Assembly (NCBI GenBank): GCA_004321915.1
Contig: SCQE01000071.1
Location: 1 to 64,000, forward strand
DNA length: 64,000 bases
From: Nitrospirota bacterium
GTDB taxonomy: Bacteria; Nitrospirota; Thermodesulfovibrionia; Thermodesulfovibrionales; Dissulfurispiraceae
Direction: 5' to 3'
Shown here: positions 52,356 through 64,000 of the stretch, one piece after another
Position numbering within the stretch: position 1 is the first letter of the stretch
How the letters are laid out: each line of letters starts with the position of its first letter
Position numbers and translations under genes: made by a program
Notes under the pieces: generated by a model
The model's database searches: none
What the model was told of the DNA's origin: nothing
The model's input: the letters and a program-made list of their open reading frames with translations, nothing else

Positions 52356-55300
52356 TTAAAGCGAGAAATAAAAAACTGCGCCTTTGCCTGTAACGGATTC
52401 GGCCCAGATCCGTCCGCCGTGGCGAAGGATTATTCTCTTGACCGTAGTAAGGCCGATGCCTGTGCCCGGAAACTCCTCGTTTGTGTGAAGGCGCTGAAAC
52501 GGACTGAACAGCTTGGCCGCATATGCCGTATCGAATCCCACCCCGTTGTCTTTCACGTAATAAACAGGGCCTCCATCCGCCTCTTCAGCCCCGAATTCCA
52601 CTTTTGCCCTAGGATTGGCGGAGGTAAACTTCCACGCATTGTTGAACAGGTTTTCGAGCGCGATGTGTAAAAGACGCCGGTCTCCTTTTGCGGTCATTCC
52701 CTCTTGAATAATGACCTCTACCCGCCTCTCCGGGTCCGCTTTTTGAAGTTCATCGGCAACAGCGTTTGCCAGTTCGCTGAGGTTGACCGTGTCGATGCTC
52801 ATCTCCGAGCGGCCGAGGCGTGAAAGTCCGAGTATGTCGTCGATGAGTTGGGACATCCGCTGGCTGGCAGCGCGTATTCTGTTAAGATAGTTCCTTCCGG
52901 TATCGTCCAGCTTGTCCTCGTAGTCTTCCAATACCGCAAGGCTGAAGCCGTCAACGGCCCTGAGGGGCGCGCGCAGGTCGTGGGACACGGAATAGCTGAA
53001 GGCCTCGAGCTCATGATTGGCTTCTTCGAGCGCAGCTTTTTGGCGCACGAGTTCCTTATTCAGCGCTTCCAGAGTTTCCTGTCCCATCTTTCTGAGCTCT
53101 ATCTCGAAGTTGAGCTTTTCGTTGGCGTTATTCAGGTCCTCGACTATATTCATCAGGGCCTTTTGGCTCTCCAAGAGCTCGGAGCCTTTCTTGTTCAGGT
53201 CGGCCGTGCGGTTTTGCACGCGTTGCTCCAGCTGTTCATTTAGTTTGCGTATCTCTTCTTCGGCCAGTTTGCGTCCGGTGATGTCCCTGAAGACCACGAC
53301 AGCGCCGACAACCCCGCTGTTTTCGACAAGGGGTGTGTTGATATGCTCTACATAGAACATCTTTCCATTCTTGGTCCAAAAGACCTCGTCCTGTCTGCGA
53401 TTGGATTTTCCCTCTTTGATGGACCTGTGCAGCGGACACTCTTCAATGGGGTAGGGCTTACCGTCGTCCCTTGTATGATGAAAGGTGTGATGACTGCTTT
53501 TACCGATAAGTTCGTCACTCCTGAAACCGAGCATTTCCTGTGCGGCCGGATTTATAAATATGATGTTTCCATCAATATCGGTCCCGTATATCCCTTCTCC
53601 GGCTGAGTTCAGGATCATCTCATTTCTTTGGGTAAGTCGTTTTAATGCCTCTTCCGCCTGTTTTGCTTCTGTAATGTCCTGCACAGTGCCTACGGACTTA
53701 ATTGTCCTGCCGTTTTCATCCCTTGAATGCTCGCACTTCTCATGCACATAACGCACCTGCCGGTCCGATTTTCTGACTATCCTGTGCACTATGTCGTAAG
53801 GGAGATCACGCTCCACAGAGCCTGTATAGGAGGCATTAACATAGTCTCTGTCGTCGGGATGGACGGCATCGAGAAACGCCTCGTAGGTGGCGCCGAACTC
53901 TTGCGGCCCTAGGCCGAATATCCGGTAAATCTCGTCCGACCATGACAATTCGTTCTTTATGAGGTCCAGCTCCCAGCTTCCCAAGCGGGCTATGCGCTGG
54001 GCCTCGGAAAGCCTGTGTTCGTTGACTTCGAGCAGTTGCTGGGTTTTTTTGCGTTCGTTGAGTTCGAACTGCAGTTGCTCGTTGGCTTTCTGTAATTCGT
54101 ACGTGCGTTCCGCTACGTTCAACTCCAGCTCTTCCTTGGTCGTGAGCAGCTCCTCTTCCGCCCGTCTGCGCCGATATACATTGAACCCGAGAATGACGAT
54201 GCCCGAGATCAGTATGGCAATGACCAGCAGAGTGCTTGCGACAAGATACTTGTGATGCGAAATGAACGGGACCGGCCTGTTGACAACAACGCTGCCTTGA
54301 GGCACGGCTTTGAGCGGAATTCCGAACCGGACAAGCAGGTTGTAATCGAACATTATTTTTGCCGTAGGTTTCATGTCCACAGGAATGGTTGATGCCTGCG
54401 CGCCCGAGAGTATCTTCAGGGCAATCCGGGCCGCATCAGAGCCGTGCAGTTTCCCGTTGAGAAGGCTTCCGCCCACAACTCCGTACCCCAACCGCTCCTG
54501 ATGGACCGCGTAAACAGGCACAGGGGAGTTGGAACTGAGCAACCGCGCAACATCTTCGTGGCCTATTACCTCCCCGTCCTTAAACACGCTGTATGTAATG
54601 GCGAGGACGAGACTGTCTTCAGGCAGGGCCTTAAGGAACCGGACCAACTCATACTTGGTCATATGTTTCTCGTATCTGAACGACACCCCCTCGAACATCC
54701 CCATCAACTGCTCTTCCGCTTCCCTGCGTGTTGCCAGACCCGTGGAGGTGTAATCGTGCAGCACGAAGACCTCTCTTGTCTTGGGATGAAGCTTAAGGGC
54801 CGCGCGTATAGTATTAACTGCATCTAGCGCTTCCGCGATGCCGGTAATGTTTTCCTGACCTTCAAGCATCTCTTTCTTGAAGTTGTTTATCCCGCAAAAA
54901 ACTACGGCGGAGCGGGGAAAGAGCAAAGAGCGGTATTTCAGGGCGAAATCGAGGGCAGGATTGTCGGTGACTATGACCACAGGAATGTCCCTCTTGCCGT
55001 ATTTCAATTTTAAAAGGTCTTTCAGCTTTTCGAAGTGCTCCTGTTTGGGGTGGCGTTTGCAGTCCAGATATTCGATGTAATATTGCACGTCAGGCAAGGC
55101 CTCTTTTAATGTCTCTATGATCCCGGTCATCTCGTTGTCCGACCAAGTATGTCCTACATGATAAGAGTTGAGGACGAGGACTTCGCGCGGGGCCGTGGCT
55201 GATACGGCTGGGGTCTTAGCGCCCTTCTTGACCTCCTGACCGGTCGGCAGTTCGATATGTTCGGCTTCTTTCACCTGCCGGTATCCGGTATAAAGCAATA

Positions 55301-55403
55301 CCGATACGGCTATGCCGAAGAGCAGGCTTATGAGCGCGGCCTTTTTCGAGCCGGAAAAGACCACGGCGAGAGCGTTCTTTTTTTGCAGCATGCGTTGATT
55401 CAT
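52356..55403 (-). CDS. Sensor kinase with ABC-type substrate-binding sensor and PAS domains
   Basis: A 1015-residue membrane protein. After the span [20 protein letters not shown], residues 65-385 form a periplasmic domain of the ABC_sub_bind type ([18 protein letters not shown] at its start), a ligand-binding fold borrowed from transporters. A second span ([20 protein letters not shown]) is near residue 390. A coiled coil, two PAS domains (about 455-590 and 595-720) and a second coiled coil follow. The phospho-His is in [19 protein letters not shown], and the ATPase ends [18 protein letters not shown]. It overlaps the haem-PAS gene upstream by four bases. Confidence 0.9.
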   Translation of the reverse strand: MNQRMLQKKNALAVVFSGSKKAALISLLFGIAVSVLLYTGYRQVKEAEHIELPTGQEVKKGAKTPAVSATAPREVLVLNSYHVGHTWSDNEMTGIIETLKEALPDVQYYIEYLDCKRHPKQEHFEKLKDLLKLKYGKRDIPVVIVTDNPALDFALKYRSLLFPRSAVVFCGINNFKKEMLEGQENITGIAEALDAVNTIRAALKLHPKTREVFVLHDYTSTGLATRREAEEQLMGMFEGVSFRYEKHMTKYELVRFLKALPEDSLVLAITYSVFKDGEVIGHEDVARLLSSNSPVPVYAVHQERLGYGVVGGSLLNGKLHGSDAARIALKILSGAQASTIPVDMKPTAKIMFDYNLLVRFGIPLKAVPQGSVVVNRPVPFISHHKYLVASTLLVIAILISGIVILGFNVYRRRRAEEELLTTKEELELNVAERTYELQKANEQLQFELNERKKTQQLLEVNEHRLSEAQRIARLGSWELDLIKNELSWSDEIYRIFGLGPQEFGATYEAFLDAVHPDDRDYVNASYTGSVERDLPYDIVHRIVRKSDRQVRYVHEKCEHSRDENGRTIKSVGTVQDITEAKQAEEALKRLTQRNEMILNSAGEGIYGTDIDGNIIFINPAAQEMLGFRSDELIGKSSHHTFHHTRDDGKPYPIEECPLHRSIKEGKSNRRQDEVFWTKNGKMFYVEHINTPLVENSGVVGAVVVFRDITGRKLAEEEIRKLNEQLEQRVQNRTADLNKKGSELLESQKALMNIVEDLNNANEKLNFEIELRKMGQETLEALNKELVRQKAALEEANHELEAFSYSVSHDLRAPLRAVDGFSLAVLEDYEDKLDDTGRNYLNRIRAASQRMSQLIDDILGLSRLGRSEMSIDTVNLSELANAVADELQKADPERRVEVIIQEGMTAKGDRRLLHIALENLFNNAWKFTSANPRAKVEFGAEEADGGPVYYVKDNGVGFDTAYAAKLFSPFQRLHTNEEFPGTGIGLTTVKRIILRHGGRIWAESVTGKGAVFYFSL

Positions 55404-57115
55404 TTTTCCGGACCTTCTGTCTGTCGTTCCAGTTCCTTTATCCGTTCCTTCAGTTCTACCATCCTCAGTTCCCTGCCGACGAACAATTTGTTCAGTTTCT
55501 CGAGTTCTATGTTCTTTTTTTCCAATTCGACAGTCCGCTCCGCTACACGCGCTTCAAGTTCTTCGTTGAGTTTGCCGAGTTCCTCCTGTGCTCTGGTCCC
55601 TTCCGTTACATTGACCAGCGACAGTATGAGGGCCTCGACCTTTCCGTCTGGACCCTTGACCGGGGTAAGGCTCCAATCCCAATACGAAACGCCCCGTTCA
55701 GGATTGTCTTTGTATTCGAACGGCTTTGCCTTTGCTATATGCTGCTCGCCTGTTTCCACGACCTTTCTGAAGATCGCCTCGTTCTCTTGGTCCGGGAACA
55801 GGTCGAAGTGGTTCTTTCCGATGAAATAATCGGGCGTCTTGCCGTCCGCCCCGGCATACTCGTTATTGACCCTTATAAAATTAAAATCCTTGTCGATATA
55901 AGCGATACAGGTTGTGGTCATGGAGATTATTCGTTCGACCATCTCGGCGCTTTTTCGCAGCGCTTCCTCCGTCTGTTTCCGGTCGGTGATATCTATGAAA
56001 GTGGTCAATGCCCTTTGGCCTATGGATGACATGTGGAACTCGATGTGGCGTTGCGAGCCGTCTTTGCAAGTTACAACAGCTTCCATCGGCTCCATCGATG
56101 TTTTATTATTGAATGCCTTTTCAGTCCGATCATTCCATTCCGCCAATATCCTGTCCCGGTAATGTTTTTCAGGATAGGCAAGGGGCCAAAAATGAGAGAT
56201 GTCGGGAACATCTTCCATTGTGTAGCCGAAAAGGTCGGAGAATTTCTTGTTCAGAAAAAGCACCGTATCCCCGTCCTTTGCAGTCACAACTATAGGAAGA
56301 GGAGAGTTTTTTATAAGTTCGCTTGTGTAGGATTCGCTTTCCAGCAGCGCTTCCCCGGATTTTATCTGCTCCAGCACTAACCGTTTACCCTTTAAAAAAG
56401 CTATGCCGAGAAGTGTCGAGCCGAAAAGCCATATGACAAGGTGGGAAAGTAGTATCGCATGGGTCGTCTCTTTCTCCAGCAGCAGGTACGCTTCCATCGG
56501 CACGTTGACCCCCACTCCGCCCCTTATATCTCCCTCTTTGTATCCCTGATGTCTGTGGCATTTCAGGCATGCATCCTTGACCATCATAGGACGCATAAGC
56601 CGGAGGTTCTGTTGCCCGTCATGTTCGGTCATTTCAAAAAACTCTTTTGCCCCTTTCTCAAAGGCTGTCAGCGCCTTGAGTTCCCATGCGTCGGGCGCAT
56701 TGGCCGGATTCAGGGGCTTAAGGCTCGTTATCCGACCTCTGATGCCGTAGAGTTCACCGAAGTCGGCCATCATCTGGCGTATCATGTACGCGGGATTCAT
56801 GAGGGTCAGACGTTTACCGGAAGGCATGGCGATGTCGCGGTCCGGTATGTGGCTGAGATAAGGGTTCGGCGGGGTCTGTTCAGTCGGCGGCACATAGACC
56901 CCGCCGTGTTTTGTCGCCCAGTGACGAAAGGCTTGGTCTTTATTGAAATTGGAAACAGCCTCTTTTTTTGCCAGCGCAAGGGTCTGAGAGCGTTCGTTAT
57001 AAAAGTTCCAAGCAGCGGAGCATACGACTATTACGGTCCATATGAGCGCGGCAACCCCTATTGTGCGATAGAGATAAGCGAGACCTCTGGGGTTTGTGTT
57101 TTTATTTTTATTCAT
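55400..57115 (-). CDS. Membrane DUF3365 haem sensor with PAS domains and no kinase
   Basis: In 571 residues the first span (TIGVAALIWTVIVVCSAAW) and a second near 225-245 (LSHLVIWLFGSTLLGIAFL) bracket a periplasmic DUF3365 domain with haem site DACLKCHRHQGYKEGD. Two PAS domains follow (about 265-385 and 395-510). The chain ends in a coiled coil, VERTVELEKK-like, closing with FVGRELRMVELKERIKELE. There is no HisKA, ATPase or cyclase domain, so output must go through a partner. The gene overlaps the kinase at 52356 and the REC-PAS gene at 57108, both plausible partners. Confidence 0.88.
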   Translation of the reverse strand: MNKNKNTNPRGLAYLYRTIGVAALIWTVIVVCSAAWNFYNERSQTLALAKKEAVSNFNKDQAFRHWATKHGGVYVPPTEQTPPNPYLSHIPDRDIAMPSGKRLTLMNPAYMIRQMMADFGELYGIRGRITSLKPLNPANAPDAWELKALTAFEKGAKEFFEMTEHDGQQNLRLMRPMMVKDACLKCHRHQGYKEGDIRGGVGVNVPMEAYLLLEKETTHAILLSHLVIWLFGSTLLGIAFLKGKRLVLEQIKSGEALLESESYTSELIKNSPLPIVVTAKDGDTVLFLNKKFSDLFGYTMEDVPDISHFWPLAYPEKHYRDRILAEWNDRTEKAFNNKTSMEPMEAVVTCKDGSQRHIEFHMSSIGQRALTTFIDITDRKQTEEALRKSAEMVERIISMTTTCIAYIDKDFNFIRVNNEYAGADGKTPDYFIGKNHFDLFPDQENEAIFRKVVETGEQHIAKAKPFEYKDNPERGVSYWDWSLTPVKGPDGKVEALILSLVNVTEGTRAQEELGKLNEELEARVAERTVELEKKNIELEKLNKLFVGRELRMVELKERIKELERQTEGPEK

Positions 57116-58142
57116 TTTGTTTCTCCAGTTCTTTTATCCGTTCTTTCAACTCCACCATACGCAGTTCCCTGCCTACGAACGCCTTGTTCATCTGTTCAAG
57201 CTCGTAATTTCTTCTTTCGAGTTCTTTTGTGCGTTCTCTGACCCTTTGCTCGAGCTCTTCATTGATGTTGCGTATTTTTTCTTCCGCCTGTTTGCGCTCG
57301 GTTATGTCGGTTATGACGCCGTCGTATGACACAAGCTCTCCCTCAGCGCCGGCATTGGGGACAAGCGTGGTCTGCACCCAGCGGACAGAGCCGTCCTTGT
57401 GCAGGAGCCTATGCTCGAAGGTATTGGCGGTTTTCGATGTTATGATTTCCCGGGCTGCATCGACGACCGCCTGCCGGTCATCCGGGTGTATCATCCGGTA
57501 CCACAGGTCAGGATCGGTTGCGTATTCTTCGGCCGAAAAACCGGTCACCGCGAGGCAGCCGGGGCCGTGCATTGTAGAGACCGCTTTTCCGCCGTACATG
57601 ACAACCGTATACATATAGCTGGTGACTGACGCAAGGAGGTCTCGAAAGCGTCTTTCGCTCTCACGCAGGCTGTCCAATGTCTTGTTCAGCTCCGAGGTGC
57701 GTTCGCTTACGAGTGTTTCAAGCTGCTGTTCGTGCATCTCTATCCTGCGGCGCTGTTGATAAAGGTCGCAAAAGACCCTCATCTTGCTCAGAAGGATGTT
57801 CGGCTCGATAGGTTTCATCATGTAGTCGAACGCACCGGCCCCGTAGCCTTTAAACTGGTGCTCGGTGTCTTTCATGACCCCTGTGACGAATATGATCGGC
57901 AGTCGGCCGGTTTTGGGGTTTGCCCTCATAAGTTCGGCTGTTTCAAACCCGTCCATATCAGGCATTCTGACATCCATGAGGACTATCGCGAAATCATGTT
58001 TCAGTGAAAGGCGCAGGGCTTCGTTGCCTGACGTGGCTTTAAAAATATCGAGCCCCATGTCTTCCAGAAGACTTTCCATGGCGGTCAGGTTTTCGGGCCT
58101 GTCGTCAACCAGCAGTACGGGTATTTTATCGGTCCCGGTCAT
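57108..58142 (-). CDS. REC-PAS protein with orphan C-terminal coiled coil
   Basis: A 344-residue soluble protein. The receiver (residues 5-122) has VLLVDDRPENLTAM and Asp in AIVLMDVRMPDMDGFE. A coiled coil leads to a PAS domain (about 165-285), then the tail closing with FVGRELRMVELKERIKELE, nearly identical to that of the gene at 55400. No kinase or DNA-binding output is present. I start at ATG 58142, with AAGGAG 9 bases upstream; a frame to 58178 would overlap the cheB-like gene by 34 bases. Confidence 0.85.
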   Translation of the reverse strand: MTGTDKIPVLLVDDRPENLTAMESLLEDMGLDIFKATSGNEALRLSLKHDFAIVLMDVRMPDMDGFETAELMRANPKTGRLPIIFVTGVMKDTEHQFKGYGAGAFDYMMKPIEPNILLSKMRVFCDLYQQRRRIEMHEQQLETLVSERTSELNKTLDSLRESERRFRDLLASVTSYMYTVVMYGGKAVSTMHGPGCLAVTGFSAEEYATDPDLWYRMIHPDDRQAVVDAAREIITSKTANTFEHRLLHKDGSVRWVQTTLVPNAGAEGELVSYDGVITDITERKQAEEKIRNINEELEQRVRERTKELERRNYELEQMNKAFVGRELRMVELKERIKELEKQNE

Positions 58143-58144
58143 AT

Positions 58145-58735
58145 CTATTGCTCCTTTTTCCTTTCGGCCAATGCGCATAAAAGCGGCGCAATCCCTTTCA
58201 GTGGAAGAACGTGGTCCGCCTTGACCGCCGCAAGCGCGCTTCGCGGCATGAAGTCCGCCTCCGCCTCCAGCGGGTCCTGCACGATCGTAATCCCTCCCAT
58301 GTCTTTAATCGTTTTCAGCCCCCCGCTTCCGTCCGAACCGCCCCCTGTCATGATAATTCCGATGAGGCCGGGACCGCATGCCTTCGCAGCGGACTCGAAC
58401 AGCACGTCGACAGAGGGCCGCGCAAAACATACGGGCATGTCCACTGAAAGGGACAAGGTTCCGTCTCTCTCCAGCAATAAATGATAGTTGGGCGGCGCAA
58501 AGTATGCGGTCCCTGCCTCGATCTTTTCCTCTTCGTCGGCTTCCTTGATGCGAAGCGGACAAAAGGAATCGAGCAGGGCCGCAAGGTTGCTTTGCGAATC
58601 AGGGCTTGTATGGTGCACTATGATGACCGGCAGTCGAAAGTCCTGCGGCAGCCCTCCTAGCAGGACCCTCAGCGCCTCCACCCCTCCCATCGATACTCCC
58701 ACAACCACCGCGCAAAACCGTAGCTCCCTATGCAT
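58145..58735 (-). CDS. CheB-type methylesterase without receiver domain
   Basis: A 196-residue catalytic domain alone. The triad is visible: Ser in [11 protein letters not shown], His in [11 protein letters not shown] and Asp in [13 protein letters not shown]. The REC domain and linker of classical CheB are absent, so activity is not controlled by phosphorylation in cis. It overlaps the CheR gene by 8 bases and lies 2 bases from the REC-PAS gene, which may supply control in trans. This is the second CheR/CheB set in the window. Confidence 0.9.
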   Translation of the reverse strand: MHRELRFCAVVVGVSMGGVEALRVLLGGLPQDFRLPVIIVHHTSPDSQSNLAALLDSFCPLRIKEADEEEKIEAGTAYFAPPNYHLLLERDGTLSLSVDMPVCFARPSVDVLFESAAKACGPGLIGIIMTGGGSDGSGGLKTIKDMGGITIVQDPLEAEADFMPRSALAAVKADHVLPLKGIAPLLCALAERKKEQ

Positions 58736-59557
58736 ATTGTTTCCTGTAGATGCGCGTGCCGCGCGCCAGCTCTTTATATCCGCCCGATATGCAGCGGCCG
58801 GAAAGTGTTTCTTTCATTCCAAGACATAGAAAGCCGCCGTTCGACAGGCTGCCGTCAAAAAGGGTGAGCACACGCTCTTTCAGCGCGGGCCTGAAGTAGA
58901 TCAGGAGGTTTCTGCAAAGGACCGTCTGCATCTCACCGAGCCCGGCGTCGACCGTCAGGTTGTGGGAAGCAAAGACGATATTATTTTTGAGTTTTTGCGA
59001 CAGGATGGCGCGGTCATACCGCGCAGTGTAATAGTCCGCAAAATCTCTTTTTCCGCCTGCCGTCTGGTAGCTGTGCGTGAACTGCCGCATTCTTTCGAGC
59101 GGATAAACCCCCTCCTTGGCCTGTTGAAGGACCCTTTCGTTTATGTCGGTGGCGTATATCCTGTAATGTCCGTCAAGCCCCTCTTCGCAAAGCAGAATGG
59201 CCAAAGAGTACGCCTCCTCTCCTGCAGCGCATCCCGCAACCCAAATCTTTATAAAAGGGTAGGTCTTCAGGTGAGGCACAACAACTTCCCTAATGGCTTT
59301 AAAGAATTGAGGGTCGCGGAACATCTCGGATACATTTACGGTTATACCGTCCAGCAGATCGCTGAACAGTTCCCGGTCGCGCAGTACAACGGCTTGGGCC
59401 TCCGAAAAACCTGCGAAGCCTGTTTTATGCAGCCACTGCGTCAATCGCCGCTTGAGGGACGCTTCGGCATATTCCCTGAAATCATAGCCGTACACATCGA
59501 ATATCCCCTCCAGCAGGAGACTTATCTCGATGTTCTCGATGTCTGATGTTTTCATCA

Positions 59558-59558
<1 letters not shown>
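58728..59558 (-). CDS. CheR-type methyltransferase, second copy
   Basis: A 276-residue SAM-dependent methyltransferase. The helical start is [20 protein letters not shown], with SAM binding at [18 protein letters not shown], then [18 protein letters not shown] and [19 protein letters not shown] start at ATG 59558, which overlaps the stop of the hybrid kinase (TAATG); a frame to 59654 would sit inside that gene. It has the short form without extra domains. Together with the receiver-less CheB and the large kinase, it resembles sensor-kinase modules that methylate non-chemotaxis targets. Confidence 0.92.
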
Positions 59559-63277
<3,719 letters not shown>

Positions 63278-63319
63278 AATGATCGTCCCTCCTGCTCATG
63301 AATATTCATTTTTAAGGCC

Positions 63320-63402
63320 GTCATTCCCGAAGGTCTTAATCGGGAATCCAGTTTTTTTAAGTAGTCGCTCACGCTCTGGATACCCGCCTTCGCGGGTATG
63401 AC
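63320..63402. repeat. Bipartite palindromic interspersed repeat, copy 3
   Basis: The left hairpin is GTCATTCCCG..CGGGAATCCAG (63320-63351). A 23-base spacer follows, then the right hairpin CTGGATACCCGCC..GCGGGTATGAC (63375-63402). It has the same build as the repeats at 470 and 550, and lies between two kinase-cluster genes. Confidence 0.85.
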
Positions 63403-63434
63403 GACTTTTCGTGAGTCTATCAACGGTAGTCTGT

Positions 63435-64000
63435 TTATGTATCCGTTTCGGTCTGCCCGCCATGCGCTGTTTTTTCTTCCAGCGCCTTTATCCTGTCCTT
63501 CAATTCGATCATCTTCAACTCCCTGCCCACGAACAACTTGTTCATTCTTTCGAGTTCCGCGTTTTTGCTTTCGAGTTCGGAGGTGCGTTCTTTTACACGT
63601 TGTTCGAGTTTTTCGTTCAGTCTACGCAACTCTTGTTCGGCCCGCTTGCGTTCGGTGATGTCTGTGAACATACCGAAGGAGCCGTTAAAATTGTGACCCT
63701 CATCAAAGATTGGGGTAGCTGAAACAAAGGTCCATATCGTCTGTCCGTCTATGCGGCGAAACCTGCGCTCATAGGTCTGTGACACCCCCCTGCGGCGGGC
63801 CTCCATTTTCGAGGTATGGTCAAAAATGTCCTCTTCAAGCATGAAGTCGCTCATCGGACGTCCTGTCAGTTTTTCCTCTTGGTAGCCGAGCATTTCGGAC
63901 ATCCGGGCGTTGACAAAGGTGATCCCCGTATCAGGCCCCAACACCATAATGCCTTCCGTGGCTGTGTCTACGATGGTGCGGTACTTCTCCTCGCTCTTCT
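63435..64000 (-). CDS. PAS protein with orphan C-terminal coiled coil, partial at right edge
   Basis: The frame continues past the right edge, so the N-terminus is missing; the edge codons read [20 protein letters not shown], the start of a PAS domain. After the PAS ([20 protein letters not shown]) comes a coiled coil ending [19 protein letters not shown] and a short hydrophilic tail. No kinase domain follows. It is the third protein in this cluster with that ending, after those at 55400 and 57108. Confidence 0.88.
   Translation of the reverse strand, partial: KSEEKYRTIVDTATEGIMVLGPDTGITFVNARMSEMLGYQEEKLTGRPMSDFMLEEDIFDHTSKMEARRRGVSQTYERRFRRIDGQTIWTFVSATPIFDEGHNFNGSFGMFTDITERKRAEQELRRLNEKLEQRVKERTSELESKNAELERMNKLFVGRELKMIELKDRIKALEEKTAHGGQTETDT

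Overview
The window comes from a bacterium with dissimilatory sulfur metabolism. The decisive evidence is a co-directional block holding adenylate kinase, ATP sulfurylase (sat), APS reductase (aprBA), the quinone-interacting oxidoreductase qmoABC, a CBS-domain protein and a membrane pyrophosphatase (hppA). The Gram-negative style housekeeping genes, the dense two-component and chemotaxis gene content and the gene order fit Nitrospirota (Thermodesulfovibrionia-like) or a Desulfobacterota lineage. The sequence alone does not decide between them. dsrAB is not in the window, so reductive use of the pathway is inferred, not shown.

Layout. (1) 1-2.3 kb is an accessory region. It has the 3' end of a formylglycine-generating-enzyme-like (C-type lectin fold) gene, palindromic interspersed repeats, a small GIY-YIG nuclease gene bracketed by such repeats, a BrnT/antitoxin-like pair, and two template-repeat-like sequences that resemble parts of a diversity-generating retroelement (DGR). 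No reverse transcriptase is present. (2) 2.3-15 kb: rdgB, adk, sat, aprB, aprA, qmoA, qmoB, qmoC, CBS protein, hppA. (3) 15-20.2 kb: a Lys/Ala-rich small protein, rpmE, a DUF1385 membrane protein, prfA, an alpha/beta hydrolase, a secreted haem protein and a DivIVA-like protein. (4) 20.2-22.3 kb is an AT-rich island with two coupled small membrane ORFs and a LAGLIDADG protein. (5) 22.4-36.6 kb: murB with a response regulator and sensor kinase, tyrS, a flavin oxidoreductase, argC-argJ-cupin, rplM-rpsI, tRNA-Ala, a chemoreceptor and class II aldolase. (6) 36.7-64 kb is almost entirely signalling genes on the minus strand: hybrid kinases, cheB, cheR, a chemoreceptor, cheW, cheA, two STAS proteins, a truncated cheY remnant, more kinases and receivers, and a second cheR/cheB pair. 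It runs off the right edge.

How the genes work together. Sat makes APS and pyrophosphate from sulfate and ATP. AprBA reduces APS to sulfite and AMP using electrons that QmoABC passes from the quinone pool. Adk returns AMP to ADP, HppA turns pyrophosphate into an ion gradient, and the CBS protein is a candidate adenylate sensor. All the parts needed to run sulfate activation and recover its two by-products lie within 12 kb. The signalling half looks like an environmental sensing array with haem (DUF3365), zinc-binding (CZB) and multi-PAS inputs feeding a CheA pathway and several kinases.

The most unusual material is the DGR-like pair of templates facing a variable gene end, and the GIY-YIG gene lying in the spacer position of a repeat whose short forms recur elsewhere in the window.
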